This document shows positions 45,297 to 61,316 of a stretch of 64,000 nt of DNA, in pieces (the stretch's first letter is position 1; the number at the start of each line of letters is the position of its first letter). Location: NCBI GenBank assembly GCA_023458055.1, contig JAEXAW010000078.1, forward strand, positions 259,078-323,077, in the 5' to 3' direction. Below the pieces are notes generated by a model. That model was not told the DNA's origin. It saw only the letters and a program-made list of their open reading frames with translations, and did not search any database. Both the position numbers and the translations under genes were made by a program. This stretch comes from Pseudomonadota bacterium. GTDB lineage: Bacteria; Pseudomonadota; Alphaproteobacteria; Sphingomonadales; Sphingomonadaceae.

Positions 45297-45929
45297 ATGA
45301 AAAAGCTTTATTTCGTGGCAGCACTTGTTGCCCTCGTTCCGGCTCAGGCTATCGCTCAGGATGAAACCGAAAGTTTCAGCGGTCCGCGCGCGGAAATCCA
45401 ATTGGGTTATGACACTGTGGGCCTAGAATTTACCGATGGCGTTGATACCGTAAAAGGGGATAAAAGCGGTTTCGCTTATGGTGCCGAAGTTGGTTATGAT
45501 CACGATTTCGGCAAGGGCGTGATTGGTATTTACGGCAACGGCAACCTTGCGTCGACCAAGGCGTGTGGCGAGGTTTACGGCCTCGACGAACTTTGCCTCA
45601 AAACCCGGCATCAACTCGCCGCCGGCATCCGCCTTGGCGTGAAGCCGACCGAAAACCTGTTGGTTTACGGTAAGCTTGGTTATGTCGATACGCGTCTCAA
45701 GCTGACCTATGTCGATTATGAAGGCATTCTCGAAAATTATTCAGAAAAAGGCGGTCGTAGCGGCATCCAGTTCGGCGGTGGCGTTGAAGCGCGTGTCGGC
45801 AGCCGTGCCTATCTGAAAGCCGAATATATGCGGTCGAACTACAAGAGCTTTACCTATGATGAAGACGAAGGTATCCGCGGCGACCTGTCGCGCGAACAGA
45901 TCATGGCGGGCGTCGGTGTCCGTTTCTGA
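45297..45929 (+). CDS. Outer-membrane beta-barrel protein (OprF/OmpX-like small barrel)
   Basis: 210 residues. Signal peptide MKKLYFVAALVALVPAQAIA. Alternating strands (GPRAEIQLGYDTVGLEF, GFAYGAEVGYDHDF, GVIGIYGNG, HQLAAGIRLGVKP, NLLVYGKLGYV) and a C-terminal strand with terminal Phe (IMAGVGVRF), as needed for barrel assembly. Resembles the small opacity-type porins abundant in sphingomonads. Strong ribosome site AAGGGGAG and a terminator follow. Confidence 0.85.
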   Translation: MKKLYFVAALVALVPAQAIAQDETESFSGPRAEIQLGYDTVGLEFTDGVDTVKGDKSGFAYGAEVGYDHDFGKGVIGIYGNGNLASTKACGEVYGLDELCLKTRHQLAAGIRLGVKPTENLLVYGKLGYVDTRLKLTYVDYEGILENYSEKGGRSGIQFGGGVEARVGSRAYLKAEYMRSNYKSFTYDEDEGIRGDLSREQIMAGVGVRF

Positions 45930-45956
45930 TTGCAAACCTACGCACTATGAGTATGA

Positions 45957-45987
45957 AGAAGGGGCTGCACCACGCGGCCCCTTTTTT
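45957..45987 (+). terminator. Terminator of the barrel gene
   Basis: AAGGGGCTGC / GCGGCCCCTT stem with one G-T pair, loop ACCAC, then TTTTTT. Confidence 0.85.
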
Positions 45988-46041
45988 GCAGATGACGTTT
46001 TCGTAAAGCTCCCGATACGGCGAGACAAGCCGGCAACGAAT

Positions 46042-46126
46042 GGCAGAGGGGTAAGTCAAACTTGCCAAACCCCACCGCTTGGCCAACGCCAAGCTGCCTC
46101 CCCGTGGCGGGGAGGTGTGGGGGAGG
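46042..46126. repeat. R2 repeat copy in the rpoB upstream region
   Basis: AGAGGGGTAAGTCAAACTTG, CCCCACCGCTTGGC..GCCAAGCTGCC and CTCCCCGTGGCGGGGAGGTG. Same order of elements as 44611-44707. Confidence 0.75.
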
Positions 46127-46397
46127 CATCTATGTGTGCCACCCCCTAGACAAATCCTACACGCAATCCTATATCGCATTCATCGCCGCGCCCTGATCGG
46201 GACGGGTTTGCCACGCGCAAGGTGGGCCCATGGATAGACGAGGCAGCGGTTTCATAACGCGTAACAGCACAGGGTAGACCCCGATAAGGGGTTGATGCCT
46301 TGGGCTTTTTACGCGTTTCTGCGCGTCTGAAATGCACTGATCCCGCGCCCCGGACCGCATGACCGGCTGGCGCCAGCACAAGAGGCGAATCGATACC
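46127..46397 (+). promoter_or_regulatory. rpoB upstream/leader region
   Basis: 271 bp without a gene between the R2 repeat and rpoB. It holds ACCCCGATAAGGGGT near 46275-46289. As rplL has its own terminator 15 kb away, rpoB must have its own promoter here; no clean -35/-10 pair was fixed. Confidence 0.45.
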
Positions 46398-50582
<4,185 letters not shown>

Positions 50583-50583
50583 A

Positions 50584-50886
50584 TTGACAAAAGAGATTAA
50601 GATCGCCGGACAAATTTGGCCTTCAAACGTAGCGGTTGTGATTTGCGACCATTTGATGGGCGAAAGAACAGTAAAAAGCTTTTCTTTGGATTTTGAAGGC
50701 GATCTAATCGCTGCTTGTGGAAGAGATGATCATAAAATGGAAAATTGGAAGTTAGTGAGTTTGCATCAGGTGATTGAAATGCAGCCGCTACTTAATGAAC
50801 TTCCATTGATGGTTTTAGGCTCACAAGCGGATCTGTCAGATCAGAGTGGCGAATGGTGTGTCAGTTGCATGAGCAACGACAACTAA
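50584..50886 (+). CDS. Small AT-rich hypothetical protein between rpoB and rpoC
   Basis: 100 residues from TTG 50584, one base after the rpoB TGA, with GGAG at 50576-50579. It reads TKEIKIAGQIWPSNVAVVIC, ..MGERTVKSFSLDFEGDLIAACGRD.., LVLGSQADLSDQSG and ends SCMSNDN. Base use is markedly AT-rich relative to rpoB and rpoC, suggesting late insertion. No family recognised. It would be co-transcribed with rpoBC and translationally coupled to rpoB, so expression may be high. An alternative is a decayed or non-coding spacer. Confidence 0.55.
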   Translation: MTKEIKIAGQIWPSNVAVVICDHLMGERTVKSFSLDFEGDLIAACGRDDHKMENWKLVSLHQVIEMQPLLNELPLMVLGSQADLSDQSGEWCVSCMSNDN

Positions 50887-50920
50887 GCCGAAAAATTGAA
50901 TTTGTAGAAGGGTACGACCC

Positions 50921-55198
<4,278 letters not shown>

Positions 55199-55227
55199 GT
55201 CCCGCTTCCGCCTTTAAGGCAACAAAT

Positions 55228-55265
55228 AAAAGCCCCGCCGGAGCGATCTGGCGGGGCTTTTTGTT
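55228..55265 (+). terminator. Terminator of rpoBC
   Basis: AAAAGCCCCGCC / GGCGGGGCTTTT perfect 12-bp stem, 10-nt loop, T run, 29 nt after the rpoC stop. Confidence 0.95.
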
Positions 55266-55669
55266 TGTTGAGCGCGCAAGAATAAGAAGGTCCCTGCGCT
55301 GCCGATCAGGAGGGCCATTATGCGCTTTGTGATGTTATCTGAATCGTGGCCCCCGCTGTGCAGCCGTTACAGACGCCGCATTACGAGTGGCGGGCCCCTG
55401 ACATCAAAGCAGGATCAATATCGGGATAGCAAACTGCGCTATGACGCAGGCAATGAGAATGGCGCGGCCCATAAAATCCCCGGCTAGTGATAGGGACTTT
55501 CTTTACCTAATTCTGATTGACCAGCTTTGAAGAAACGAGATGAAGACAATATTAACTATGTTTATAAATAATAGTTAACGTATAATTAATATTACATTGC
55601 TTTACGTTCGGTTACGATTTTCTTCGAGTAACAAAGCCGATAAAGCATTCCGTTCATATTCGGAGTCGC
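55266..55669. other. AT-rich region upstream of the glycosyltransferase gene
   Basis: About 400 bp without a gene. From 55500 on it is strongly AT-rich and includes the inverted repeat listed at 55552-55578, so the promoter of the glycosyltransferase operon is expected here. Confidence 0.6.
55552..55578. promoter_or_regulatory. AT-rich inverted repeat, candidate operator
   Basis: TTAACTAT at 55552-55559 and its complement ATAGTTAA at 55571-55578 with an 11-bp spacer (27 bp total), in the promoter region of the glycosyltransferase operon. Regulator unknown. Confidence 0.45.
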
Positions 55670-55702
55670 ATTATCTCTGTCCGTCTTAAACTTGCGCTGA
55701 AT

Positions 55703-56983
55703 TTGGCGATTTCTTTGTTGTGGGTGGCATTGTCTTACTACCTTGCACAATGGTGGATCGCCAATATGAGCGAACAGGTATCACCCCTCATCGCCTGGTT
55801 CATTGTGATCAGTGTCGCTCTGATTCCCGGCGCAGCGACAATCTTTGTCCTGATGTCACTCATTACCGATGTCCGCATTCCCTATCATAAAAGGCCACCG
55901 GTCGACGAACCCCTTACAATTTTGGTCGCCGCCTATAACGAAGCATCCGCAATTGCGGACACATTGGCATCCGTCGGTCATCAGGATTATCCCGGTCCTG
56001 TCCGCGTCATCGTGATTGACGACGGATCAACCGACGAGACGGCCGCGATGGTCGAAGCCTTTATCGCGGCTAACCGGCATCCCCGCATGACCGTAGACCT
56101 CATCCGGCAGCCCAAAAATGGGGGCAAGTCGCATGCGCTTAATACGGGATTGGCCGAGGTCGAGACGCGGCTTACCGTTACCATTGATGGCGACACCTAT
56201 CTGCATCGGGAAGCGCTCTCGAATATCGTCAAGGCGATGGTCTATGCCGAGCCCAAGGTGGCCGCTGTCGCGGGCTGTATTCTGGTTCGTAACTCGCGCA
56301 CGAACTTCCTGACCAAGATGCAGGAGTGGGATTATTTTCACGGCATCGGCGTGGTGAAGCGGGCGCAGTCGCTCTATCACGGCACGCTGGTCGCGCAGGG
56401 CGCGTTTTCAATCTATGATACGGCTGCGTTGCGCGAGGCTGGTGGATGGCGCGAGGTCGTCGGCGAGGACATTGTCCTTACCTGGACCTTGCGCGGCAAC
56501 GGCCATAATGTCGGATATAGCGAATGCGCGTTCGCCTTCACCAATGCGCCGACCAGCTTTCGCCAGTTTTTCCGCCAGCGCCAGCGTTGGGCGCGGGGGC
56601 TTATCGAAGCGTTCAAATCCACGCCGCAGGCGATTGTCCAGCTTCGTCTCAACAGCCCGTTCGTGTGGTATAACATGTTCTTCCCGCTGATCGATTTCGC
56701 GTATCTTTTTATTTTGGTGCCCGGGATCATTGCGGCATTTTTCGGCTATCACTTGATTGCCGGACTGCTGACCTTGCTGCTCGTGCCGATGGTGATTATC
56801 GGGACCGCCATCTACTATAAATATGAGAAAGAAATTTTCGACGAACATGACCTTCATGTGCGGCGCAATTTCTTGGGGCTATTAGGCTATATGTTCGTTT
56901 ATCAATTCATCATGGCTGCAGCCTCGCTGTCCGGCTATTTCAATGAATTTTTCAATCTCAAGAAAAATTGGGGTACGAAGTGA
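55703..56983 (+). CDS. Processive family 2 glycosyltransferase (BcsA/PgaC/chitin synthase type)
   Basis: About 426 residues. GT2 fold between membrane spans: EPLTILVAAYNEASAIADTLAS, IVIDDGSTDET, QPKNGGKSHALNTG, TIDGDTYL (DxD), AQGAFSIYDTAAL, EDIVLTW and QRQRWARGL, the pattern of processive beta-glycan synthases. Start is unclear: TTG 55703 has no ribosome site, but 11 codons earlier an ATT at 55670 follows CGGAG and gives a basic pre-span segment ISVRLKLALNLAISLL. Overlaps the next gene by one base (TGATG). Probably synthesises an exopolysaccharide; the sugar is unknown. Confidence 0.85.
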   Translation: MAISLLWVALSYYLAQWWIANMSEQVSPLIAWFIVISVALIPGAATIFVLMSLITDVRIPYHKRPPVDEPLTILVAAYNEASAIADTLASVGHQDYPGPVRVIVIDDGSTDETAAMVEAFIAANRHPRMTVDLIRQPKNGGKSHALNTGLAEVETRLTVTIDGDTYLHREALSNIVKAMVYAEPKVAAVAGCILVRNSRTNFLTKMQEWDYFHGIGVVKRAQSLYHGTLVAQGAFSIYDTAALREAGGWREVVGEDIVLTWTLRGNGHNVGYSECAFAFTNAPTSFRQFFRQRQRWARGLIEAFKSTPQAIVQLRLNSPFVWYNMFFPLIDFAYLFILVPGIIAAFFGYHLIAGLLTLLLVPMVIIGTAIYYKYEKEIFDEHDLHVRRNFLGLLGYMFVYQFIMAAASLSGYFNEFFNLKKNWGTK

Positions 56984-57828
56984 TGAGATATGCAGTCATG
57001 CTGCCCCTGCTTGCGATGCTCGGGACGGGACCCGCGCTGGCCGCCGATGACAAGATTTACGGCTCGGTCGATTATTTCACCGACCCTTATGCCGACACCG
57101 TGACGCTCGAAGGCGGCAAGGAGTGGGACGGCAAGGTCAATGTCAAGCTCGGCGGCTTCTATCAGAGCGTTGATAGCGGCGATGCGGATGTCAAAGGCAT
57201 TGCGCTCAATGTCGCAACGACGCTCGACAACGGATTGAAGCTGCGCGGACGTGTGCTCGGTAGCGACGAAGGACTGCACGGTCTCTTTGGCGTCCGTCGT
57301 AACGGGGCGATCAGCGTCGAAGCGCAGTGCGACCATGACTATGTCGCGACCGCGCCCGCGATGCGGCGGGGAATTGACAGCAGCGGCTGTTCGCTCTCGC
57401 TTGAGACGCGGGATAACAAGCCTTTCTGGGTGGCGGTGACGGGCGACTATCACGGGTTCACCGACGGCAACCGGCGAGGCATGGTGGCGCTCGCCACCCG
57501 CACCAAGCTCGGTGCAGGCTTCACGCTGGCACACCGCTCGCGCATCCTCGATTATAAAAAGCGCGTGCCCGAATATTTCTCGCCCGACAAATGGGACCGC
57601 CATCAGGTTACGCTCCAATATAATGGCAAATATAAATATGGCACCTACCGTGTTGAAGCAGGGCCGGGCCTGGATTTCATCGATGGCCGCCGCAGCGAAT
57701 TTGGCGTCGTCGGCGGTGCCTTTTATTATGATCGCGGCAAGACCAGCCTGTTCGCCCGCGCGACGCACCAGTTCGGGTCGGAATATCATTATACCCAAGT
57801 GACCGGCGGCGTATCGATCCCGTTCTGA
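56983..57828 (+). CDS. Outer-membrane barrel protein (YaiO-like), partner of the glycosyltransferase
   Basis: 281 residues. Signal peptide (MRYAVMLPLLAMLGTGPALA). Alternating-strand pattern through IYGSVDYFTD, VNVKLGGFYQSV, GIALNVATTLDNGLKLRGRV and a terminal strand YHYTQVTGGVSIPF. The 1-nt overlap with the GT2 gene indicates translational coupling. In E. coli yaiP (GT2) and yaiO (barrel) are neighbours, and this looks like a similar pair, so export of the polymer is possible (inference). YaiO identity is by context, not proof. Confidence 0.7.
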   Translation: MRYAVMLPLLAMLGTGPALAADDKIYGSVDYFTDPYADTVTLEGGKEWDGKVNVKLGGFYQSVDSGDADVKGIALNVATTLDNGLKLRGRVLGSDEGLHGLFGVRRNGAISVEAQCDHDYVATAPAMRRGIDSSGCSLSLETRDNKPFWVAVTGDYHGFTDGNRRGMVALATRTKLGAGFTLAHRSRILDYKKRVPEYFSPDKWDRHQVTLQYNGKYKYGTYRVEAGPGLDFIDGRRSEFGVVGGAFYYDRGKTSLFARATHQFGSEYHYTQVTGGVSIPF

Positions 57829-57851
57829 TCGAGCGCGGCAATCCCATGCGC

Positions 57852-57887
57852 AAAGCCCCGCTGGAGCAATCCGGCGGGGCTTTTTTG
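57852..57887 (+). terminator. Terminator of the glycosyltransferase operon
   Basis: AAAGCCCCGC / GCGGGGCTTT stem, 12-nt loop, T run of six. Confidence 0.93.
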
Positions 57888-57969
57888 TTTTGCAGCGCCG
57901 ACCACCATAACGGACCGGATTCTGCTGGACCCGGTCCCGCTCCTTTGTGTCAGATGCCCTGAGGACAGG

Positions 57970-58611
57970 ATGACAGGGGCATTGCAGATGATACGGGCAA
58001 ACAAGAATCCTTGGGTAGCGTTGGCATGCCTATGGCTGGGGCTGGCGCTGGGCGGCTGCGCGGAGACATCCGGTGCGGCTGAAGCGCAGGACGCAACCAC
58101 AGCGCAAATTATCGCGACCCGCGCCAATTGTCGTGCGGCACCCGATGGCGCTGCGTCAATCGTGACACAGATCGGTTATGGCACCACCGTCAGCGTCGAG
58201 CGGCGCAGCGGAGATTGGTCCGAAGTGGAGTGGGACGGCCAAAGCTGCTGGGTCAATAACCGCCTGCTCGGCGGTAACACGCCTTGGAATGGAAGCGCGA
58301 CAGAGGATGACCCATGGTCCGCCCCCCGGGATAATCCGCCCAACCAATCGCGCGCGCCGATCCTTGGCACCAGTGACGCGCAGATATGGACGGGCGCGGG
58401 GACAAGTTCCAAACGCAGCCGGTCTGCCACCAAACGCGCCACAACCCGGTCAAAACGCAGCAGCGGCTCGTCGCGCGGCTATCGTTTGCGGGGGAGTGGT
58501 GGCAACAACTGGGACAGTAGCTGCCCCTGTTCCGGCAGCAACATCTGCATCGGGCCGCGCGGTGGACGTTATTGCATCACCTCGGGTGGCAACAAGCGCT
58601 ACGGGGTTTGA
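57970..58611 (+). CDS. SH3-domain exported protein with Cys-rich C-terminal motif
   Basis: 213 residues. Hydrophobic signal with a lipobox-like LALGGCAET. A bacterial SH3 domain follows at about 45-100 (TRANCRAAPDGAASIVTQIGYGT, VSVERRSGDWSEVEWDGQSC). A Ser/Arg-rich linker leads to a C-terminal CPCSGSNICIGPRGGRYCITS-type block (five Cys, GPRGGRYC), a small domain seen in phage- and envelope-related proteins. ATG 57970 with GAGGACAGG close by. Probably binds cell wall or glycan; function unknown. Confidence 0.7.
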   Translation: MTGALQMIRANKNPWVALACLWLGLALGGCAETSGAAEAQDATTAQIIATRANCRAAPDGAASIVTQIGYGTTVSVERRSGDWSEVEWDGQSCWVNNRLLGGNTPWNGSATEDDPWSAPRDNPPNQSRAPILGTSDAQIWTGAGTSSKRSRSATKRATTRSKRSSGSSRGYRLRGSGGNNWDSSCPCSGSNICIGPRGGRYCITSGGNKRYGV

Positions 58612-58634
58612 GGCTCAACCCTCCTTCTCCTCCC

Positions 58635-58665
58635 AAAAAAAGCCCCCGCCGTTGCGGGCGGGGGC
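58635..58665 (-). terminator. Terminator of the PspC-like gene
   Basis: GCCCCCGCC / GGCGGGGGC stem; the A run at 58635-58641 becomes the U tail on the minus strand. Confidence 0.85.
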
Positions 58666-58732
58666 AGGGGTGGCGAAGCGTTAAGAGGGGGACTGGATGC
58701 TTCGCGCCTGTTTCTTGGGTGGCCGCTTTCGC

Positions 58733-58924
58733 TCAGTCGGCAAGGAAGCCGATGGCGAAATAGATCGGGATGGCGAGGCCGAAGCCGACCAGCACGCTCG
58801 CAACCGTGGCGATACGCACCCACAGCGGGTCGACATTGAGATAGTTGCCGATACCGGCGCAAACGCCCATCAACTTGCCATTGGCGCGGTCGAGAGCGAA
58901 GCTGTTGCGTGCGGTCTTGTTCAT
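58733..58924 (-). CDS. PspC domain protein
   Basis: 63 residues. NGKLMGVCAGIGNYLNVDPLWVR is the PspC signature, then a membrane segment VASVLVGFGLAIPIYFAIGFL. PspC senses envelope stress in the phage-shock response, but no pspA or pspB is beside it. ATG 58924 follows AAAGGGA. Confidence 0.88.
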   Translation of the reverse strand: MNKTARNSFALDRANGKLMGVCAGIGNYLNVDPLWVRIATVASVLVGFGLAIPIYFAIGFLAD

Positions 58925-58968
58925 GATTGTGATATCCCTTTGCATGATGATGTGGTGGCTGGTTGCGG

Positions 58969-59079
58969 TCAGGCGCTGAGCGGCTGGACCGTGACGAGAA
59001 CCATCAGCGCGACGCTGATGAGGCTGCAGAAAGCGGCGGCGCTGAAGCTGCGAAATTCGGTGGTAGCGAAGTTGAACAT
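58969..59079 (-). CDS. Small single-span membrane protein, 36 residues
   Basis: MFNFATTEFRSFSAAAFCSL, then a hydrophobic VALMVLVTV run; a predicted single span. Supported by the strong AAGGGAG 6 nt before ATG 59079 and by its place upstream of the PspC gene on the same strand. No family recognised. Confidence 0.6.
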   Translation of the reverse strand: MFNFATTEFRSFSAAAFCSLISVALMVLVTVQPLSA

Positions 59080-59233
59080 GATGATACTCCCTTGTGCGTA
59101 GTCGTTGTGGTGTCCCTTTGGCCGGTCCAACCGGCTTGCCTGCTTCTTTGCACAGGCTGTGCCAATTTCGTTTATCCGCGGTTCAGCGTGGTATTTGGAT
59201 GTAAAAATCACCAGTAAGGAAGTGATAATCACT

Positions 59234-59266
59234 ATATGATGTGAAAAATACGATATGATGGTGAAA
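59234..59266. promoter_or_regulatory. Direct repeat ATATGATGTGAAA/ATATGATGGTGAAA upstream of recF
   Basis: Two 13-14 bp copies 19 bp apart in the AT-rich gap between recF and the divergent small gene; looks like a regulator site. The regulator is unknown. Confidence 0.4.
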
Positions 59267-59323
59267 TATACAATTCACTAATCGCTGGAGGCGGACGCAG
59301 CGCCCCGCTAAGGCAGAAAGCGC

Positions 59324-60436
59324 ATGTTCATCCGCCGGCTCCTTCTTGACCATTTCCGCAATTATCAAAGCGCCATGATTGACGCTGCGCCGGGGCTGAT
59401 CGTGCTCGCGGGCGAAAATGGGGCGGGCAAGACCAATATCCTTGAGGCGATTTCGCTGCTCGCGCCGGGGCGCGGCTTGCGCGGGAGTGCGCTTCCCGAG
59501 ATGCTGCGCGACGGGGATGGCGCGGCCCACGGCTTTGCTATTGCCGCCGATATCGCGCCGGATGCGGATGCGCCTGCGGTCACGCTCGGCACCGGGGTCG
59601 AGCCGGGAAGGCTGACCCGCCGCGTGGTGCGCGTAAACGGTGCAACGCAATCGGCCAACAGTCTGGGCGAGTGGCTCAGCATATTGTGGCTTACGCCTGC
59701 GATGGACCGGATTTTCCTTGATAGCGCGGGCGGGCGGCGGCGCTTTCTTGACCGGATGGTGCTCGCGCTCGCGCCGGGCCATGCGAGCCACGCCGCGCGC
59801 TATGAAGCTGCGATGCGCGCGCGGACCAAACTGCTCAGCGAAGCCGCAGCGCCGGGCGGCCTACCCGCCGACCCGCATTGGCTCGACGCGCTCGAAGCGC
59901 AGATGGCCGAGCATGGCGCGGCGATGGATGGCGCGCGGCGCGGATTGGTAACAGCACTGGGCCAAAGTCTCGCAATACTACCCGACCAGCCCTTCGCGCG
60001 GCCCTTGGTGCATCTCGAAGGCGACGCGTGGAGCGCGGATAAACTTGCCGACGCATTAAAGCGCAACCGCGGGCAGGATGGCCGTGCGGGCCGCGCGCTC
60101 GCCGGACCGCACCGCGCGGACCTTGCTGTCACCCACGCCGCCAAGCGCCAGCCTGCCGCGCGCTGTTCGACGGGCGAGCAAAAGGCGCTGCTCCTGTCGA
60201 TTATCCTCGCGCATGGCGATCTTGTCGCCGAGCAACGCGGCGCGCGGCCGATCCTGCTGCTTGACGAACTGGCCGCGCATCTCGATCCCCTGCGCCGCGC
60301 CGCCCTCTATCAACGCCTCGCCGATGGGGGCGGGCAAGTGTGGATGACCGGCACCGAAATGACCCTGTTCGACGATGCCCCTCAGCCGGTGATCCGCTTT
60401 GCCGTCAGCGACGGGGTGGTTGAGCGCGCGGGGTGA
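59324..60436 (+). CDS. recF: DNA repair protein RecF
   Basis: 370 residues. SMC-like ATPase: MFIRRLLLDHFRNYQSAMID, Walker A AGENGAGKTNILEAISLLAPG, PAMDRIFLDSAGGRRRFLDRMV, signature CSTGEQKALLLSIILAH, Walker B ILLLDELAAHLD. Loads RecA at gaps with RecO and RecR. ATG 59324 follows a GGAGG at about 59287 but is weakly placed. Usual neighbours (dnaA, dnaN, gyrB) are absent; a mobile element follows 110 bp later. Confidence 0.95.
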   Translation: MFIRRLLLDHFRNYQSAMIDAAPGLIVLAGENGAGKTNILEAISLLAPGRGLRGSALPEMLRDGDGAAHGFAIAADIAPDADAPAVTLGTGVEPGRLTRRVVRVNGATQSANSLGEWLSILWLTPAMDRIFLDSAGGRRRFLDRMVLALAPGHASHAARYEAAMRARTKLLSEAAAPGGLPADPHWLDALEAQMAEHGAAMDGARRGLVTALGQSLAILPDQPFARPLVHLEGDAWSADKLADALKRNRGQDGRAGRALAGPHRADLAVTHAAKRQPAARCSTGEQKALLLSIILAHGDLVAEQRGARPILLLDELAAHLDPLRRAALYQRLADGGGQVWMTGTEMTLFDDAPQPVIRFAVSDGVVERAG

Positions 60437-60512
60437 TGAAGTGGTTGGGTGATTAAGCGCGTGGGTGATTAAATGCGTGGGGACATGAACCGCTTGAGGT
60501 GACGCCGCGCCC

Positions 60513-60546
60513 CCACCCTCCCTCGCTAGGGAGGGTCGAAAAATTG
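60513..60546. repeat. R1 repeat copy 3, left half (cut by transposon)
   Basis: CACCCTCCCTCGCTAGGGAGGG then TCGAAAAATTG, ending in the 8-bp target copy AAAAATTG (60539-60546). The right half continues at 63771. Confidence 0.85.
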
Positions 60547-60568
60547 GGTAGTGGGTCAGTTTGAAATT
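60547..60568. repeat. Left terminal inverted repeat of the transposon
   Basis: 22-bp end, GGTAGTGGGTCAGTTTGAAA plus TT; exact complement at 63749-63770. Confidence 0.95.
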
Positions 60569-60607
60569 ATCACTGCAAAATTATGATAGGCACACTATAT
60601 AGGTTGA

Positions 60608-60829
60608 ATGACGAAGCAACCCAAACGCCCTCGCGACCCTAACCAGCTTGCGAAGCTAATGATCGACATTGCCAGCGGTGACGTTGAAGAAACGGAAAGG
60701 TCCGCGACAGAAAAACGGGCGTCAACCGCTGGCAAGAAAGGCGGGCCAGCCCGTGCCGCTAGCCTCACTCCAGAACAGCGTTCCGAGATTGCGCGTGCTG
60801 CAGCTTGTGCTCGATGGAAAAAGAGCTAG
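60608..60829 (+). CDS. KGG-type small basic protein (transposon passenger)
   Basis: 73 residues: MTKQPKRPRDPNQLAKLMID at the front, then GKKGGPARAASLTPEQRSEI and IARAAACARWKKS at the end. This small Gly/Arg/Lys-rich protein with an ALTPEQRSEIARKAA-like tail is common beside mobile elements in proteobacteria, role unknown; the KGG and ARW parts suggest nucleic-acid binding (inference). ATG 60608 lies just inside the left end. Overlaps the end of the convergent operon by 4 bp. Confidence 0.75.
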   Translation: MTKQPKRPRDPNQLAKLMIDIASGDVEETERSATEKRASTAGKKGGPARAASLTPEQRSEIARAAACARWKKS

Positions 60830-61308
60830 GCGGCACCTTTCAGCAGGGCTTGCTCAGCAGCTTCTCGTTCGGCAACGTCATCATTAAAATTTAGCACGGG
60901 TTGAATTGCGGGAAGATGTGGGTTTGCCTCGCTAAAGTGGTCTGCATCCATTTTCATCGAGTAACAATCGTCCGCAATTGACCGCCTACGTTGCCCTATG
61001 GATTTCGACATGAACGAGTGGGAGGCATTTTTGTCTATGTCTGCCCATAGGTTAAGCTGAACACCACCAACATTTGTCCGTATCGAGTGCTTTGCACGAT
61101 ACCAACGCTTCCCATCAAAACGCTTCTGGGAACGCGCGCCTTCGGCAATAACATCTCGGCACAGCTTCCTTACATCGAGAGGCCCTGGTCGAAACAACCC
61201 CTTATCGAGCGCCCATTCCGCTACTTCGTCCAATGAAACAGGTTCGCTCGTTACCTCGCTAAGGTAGCGATCCAAAATATCTGCGCCCTGTTCTTTTTTT
61301 GTCGCCAT
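60826..61308 (-). CDS. Hypothetical third gene of the toxin-antitoxin operon
   Basis: 160 residues from ATG 61308. The N-terminal 70 residues (SLDEVAEWALDKGLFRPGPL, DVRKLCRDVIAEGARSQKRF) look like a winged-helix fold with a basic strand KRWYRAKH. The middle has NLWADIDKNASHSFMSKSIG, rich in polar residues; the tail is acidic. No family recognised. Translated after the HigA-like gene (start 9 bp past its stop) and therefore likely co-regulated with it. Could be a second regulator or an antitoxin accessory. Confidence 0.65.
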   Translation of the reverse strand: MATKKEQGADILDRYLSEVTSEPVSLDEVAEWALDKGLFRPGPLDVRKLCRDVIAEGARSQKRFDGKRWYRAKHSIRTNVGGVQLNLWADIDKNASHSFMSKSIGQRRRSIADDCYSMKMDADHFSEANPHLPAIQPVLNFNDDVAEREAAEQALLKGAA

Positions 61309-61316
61309 CTCAAACC

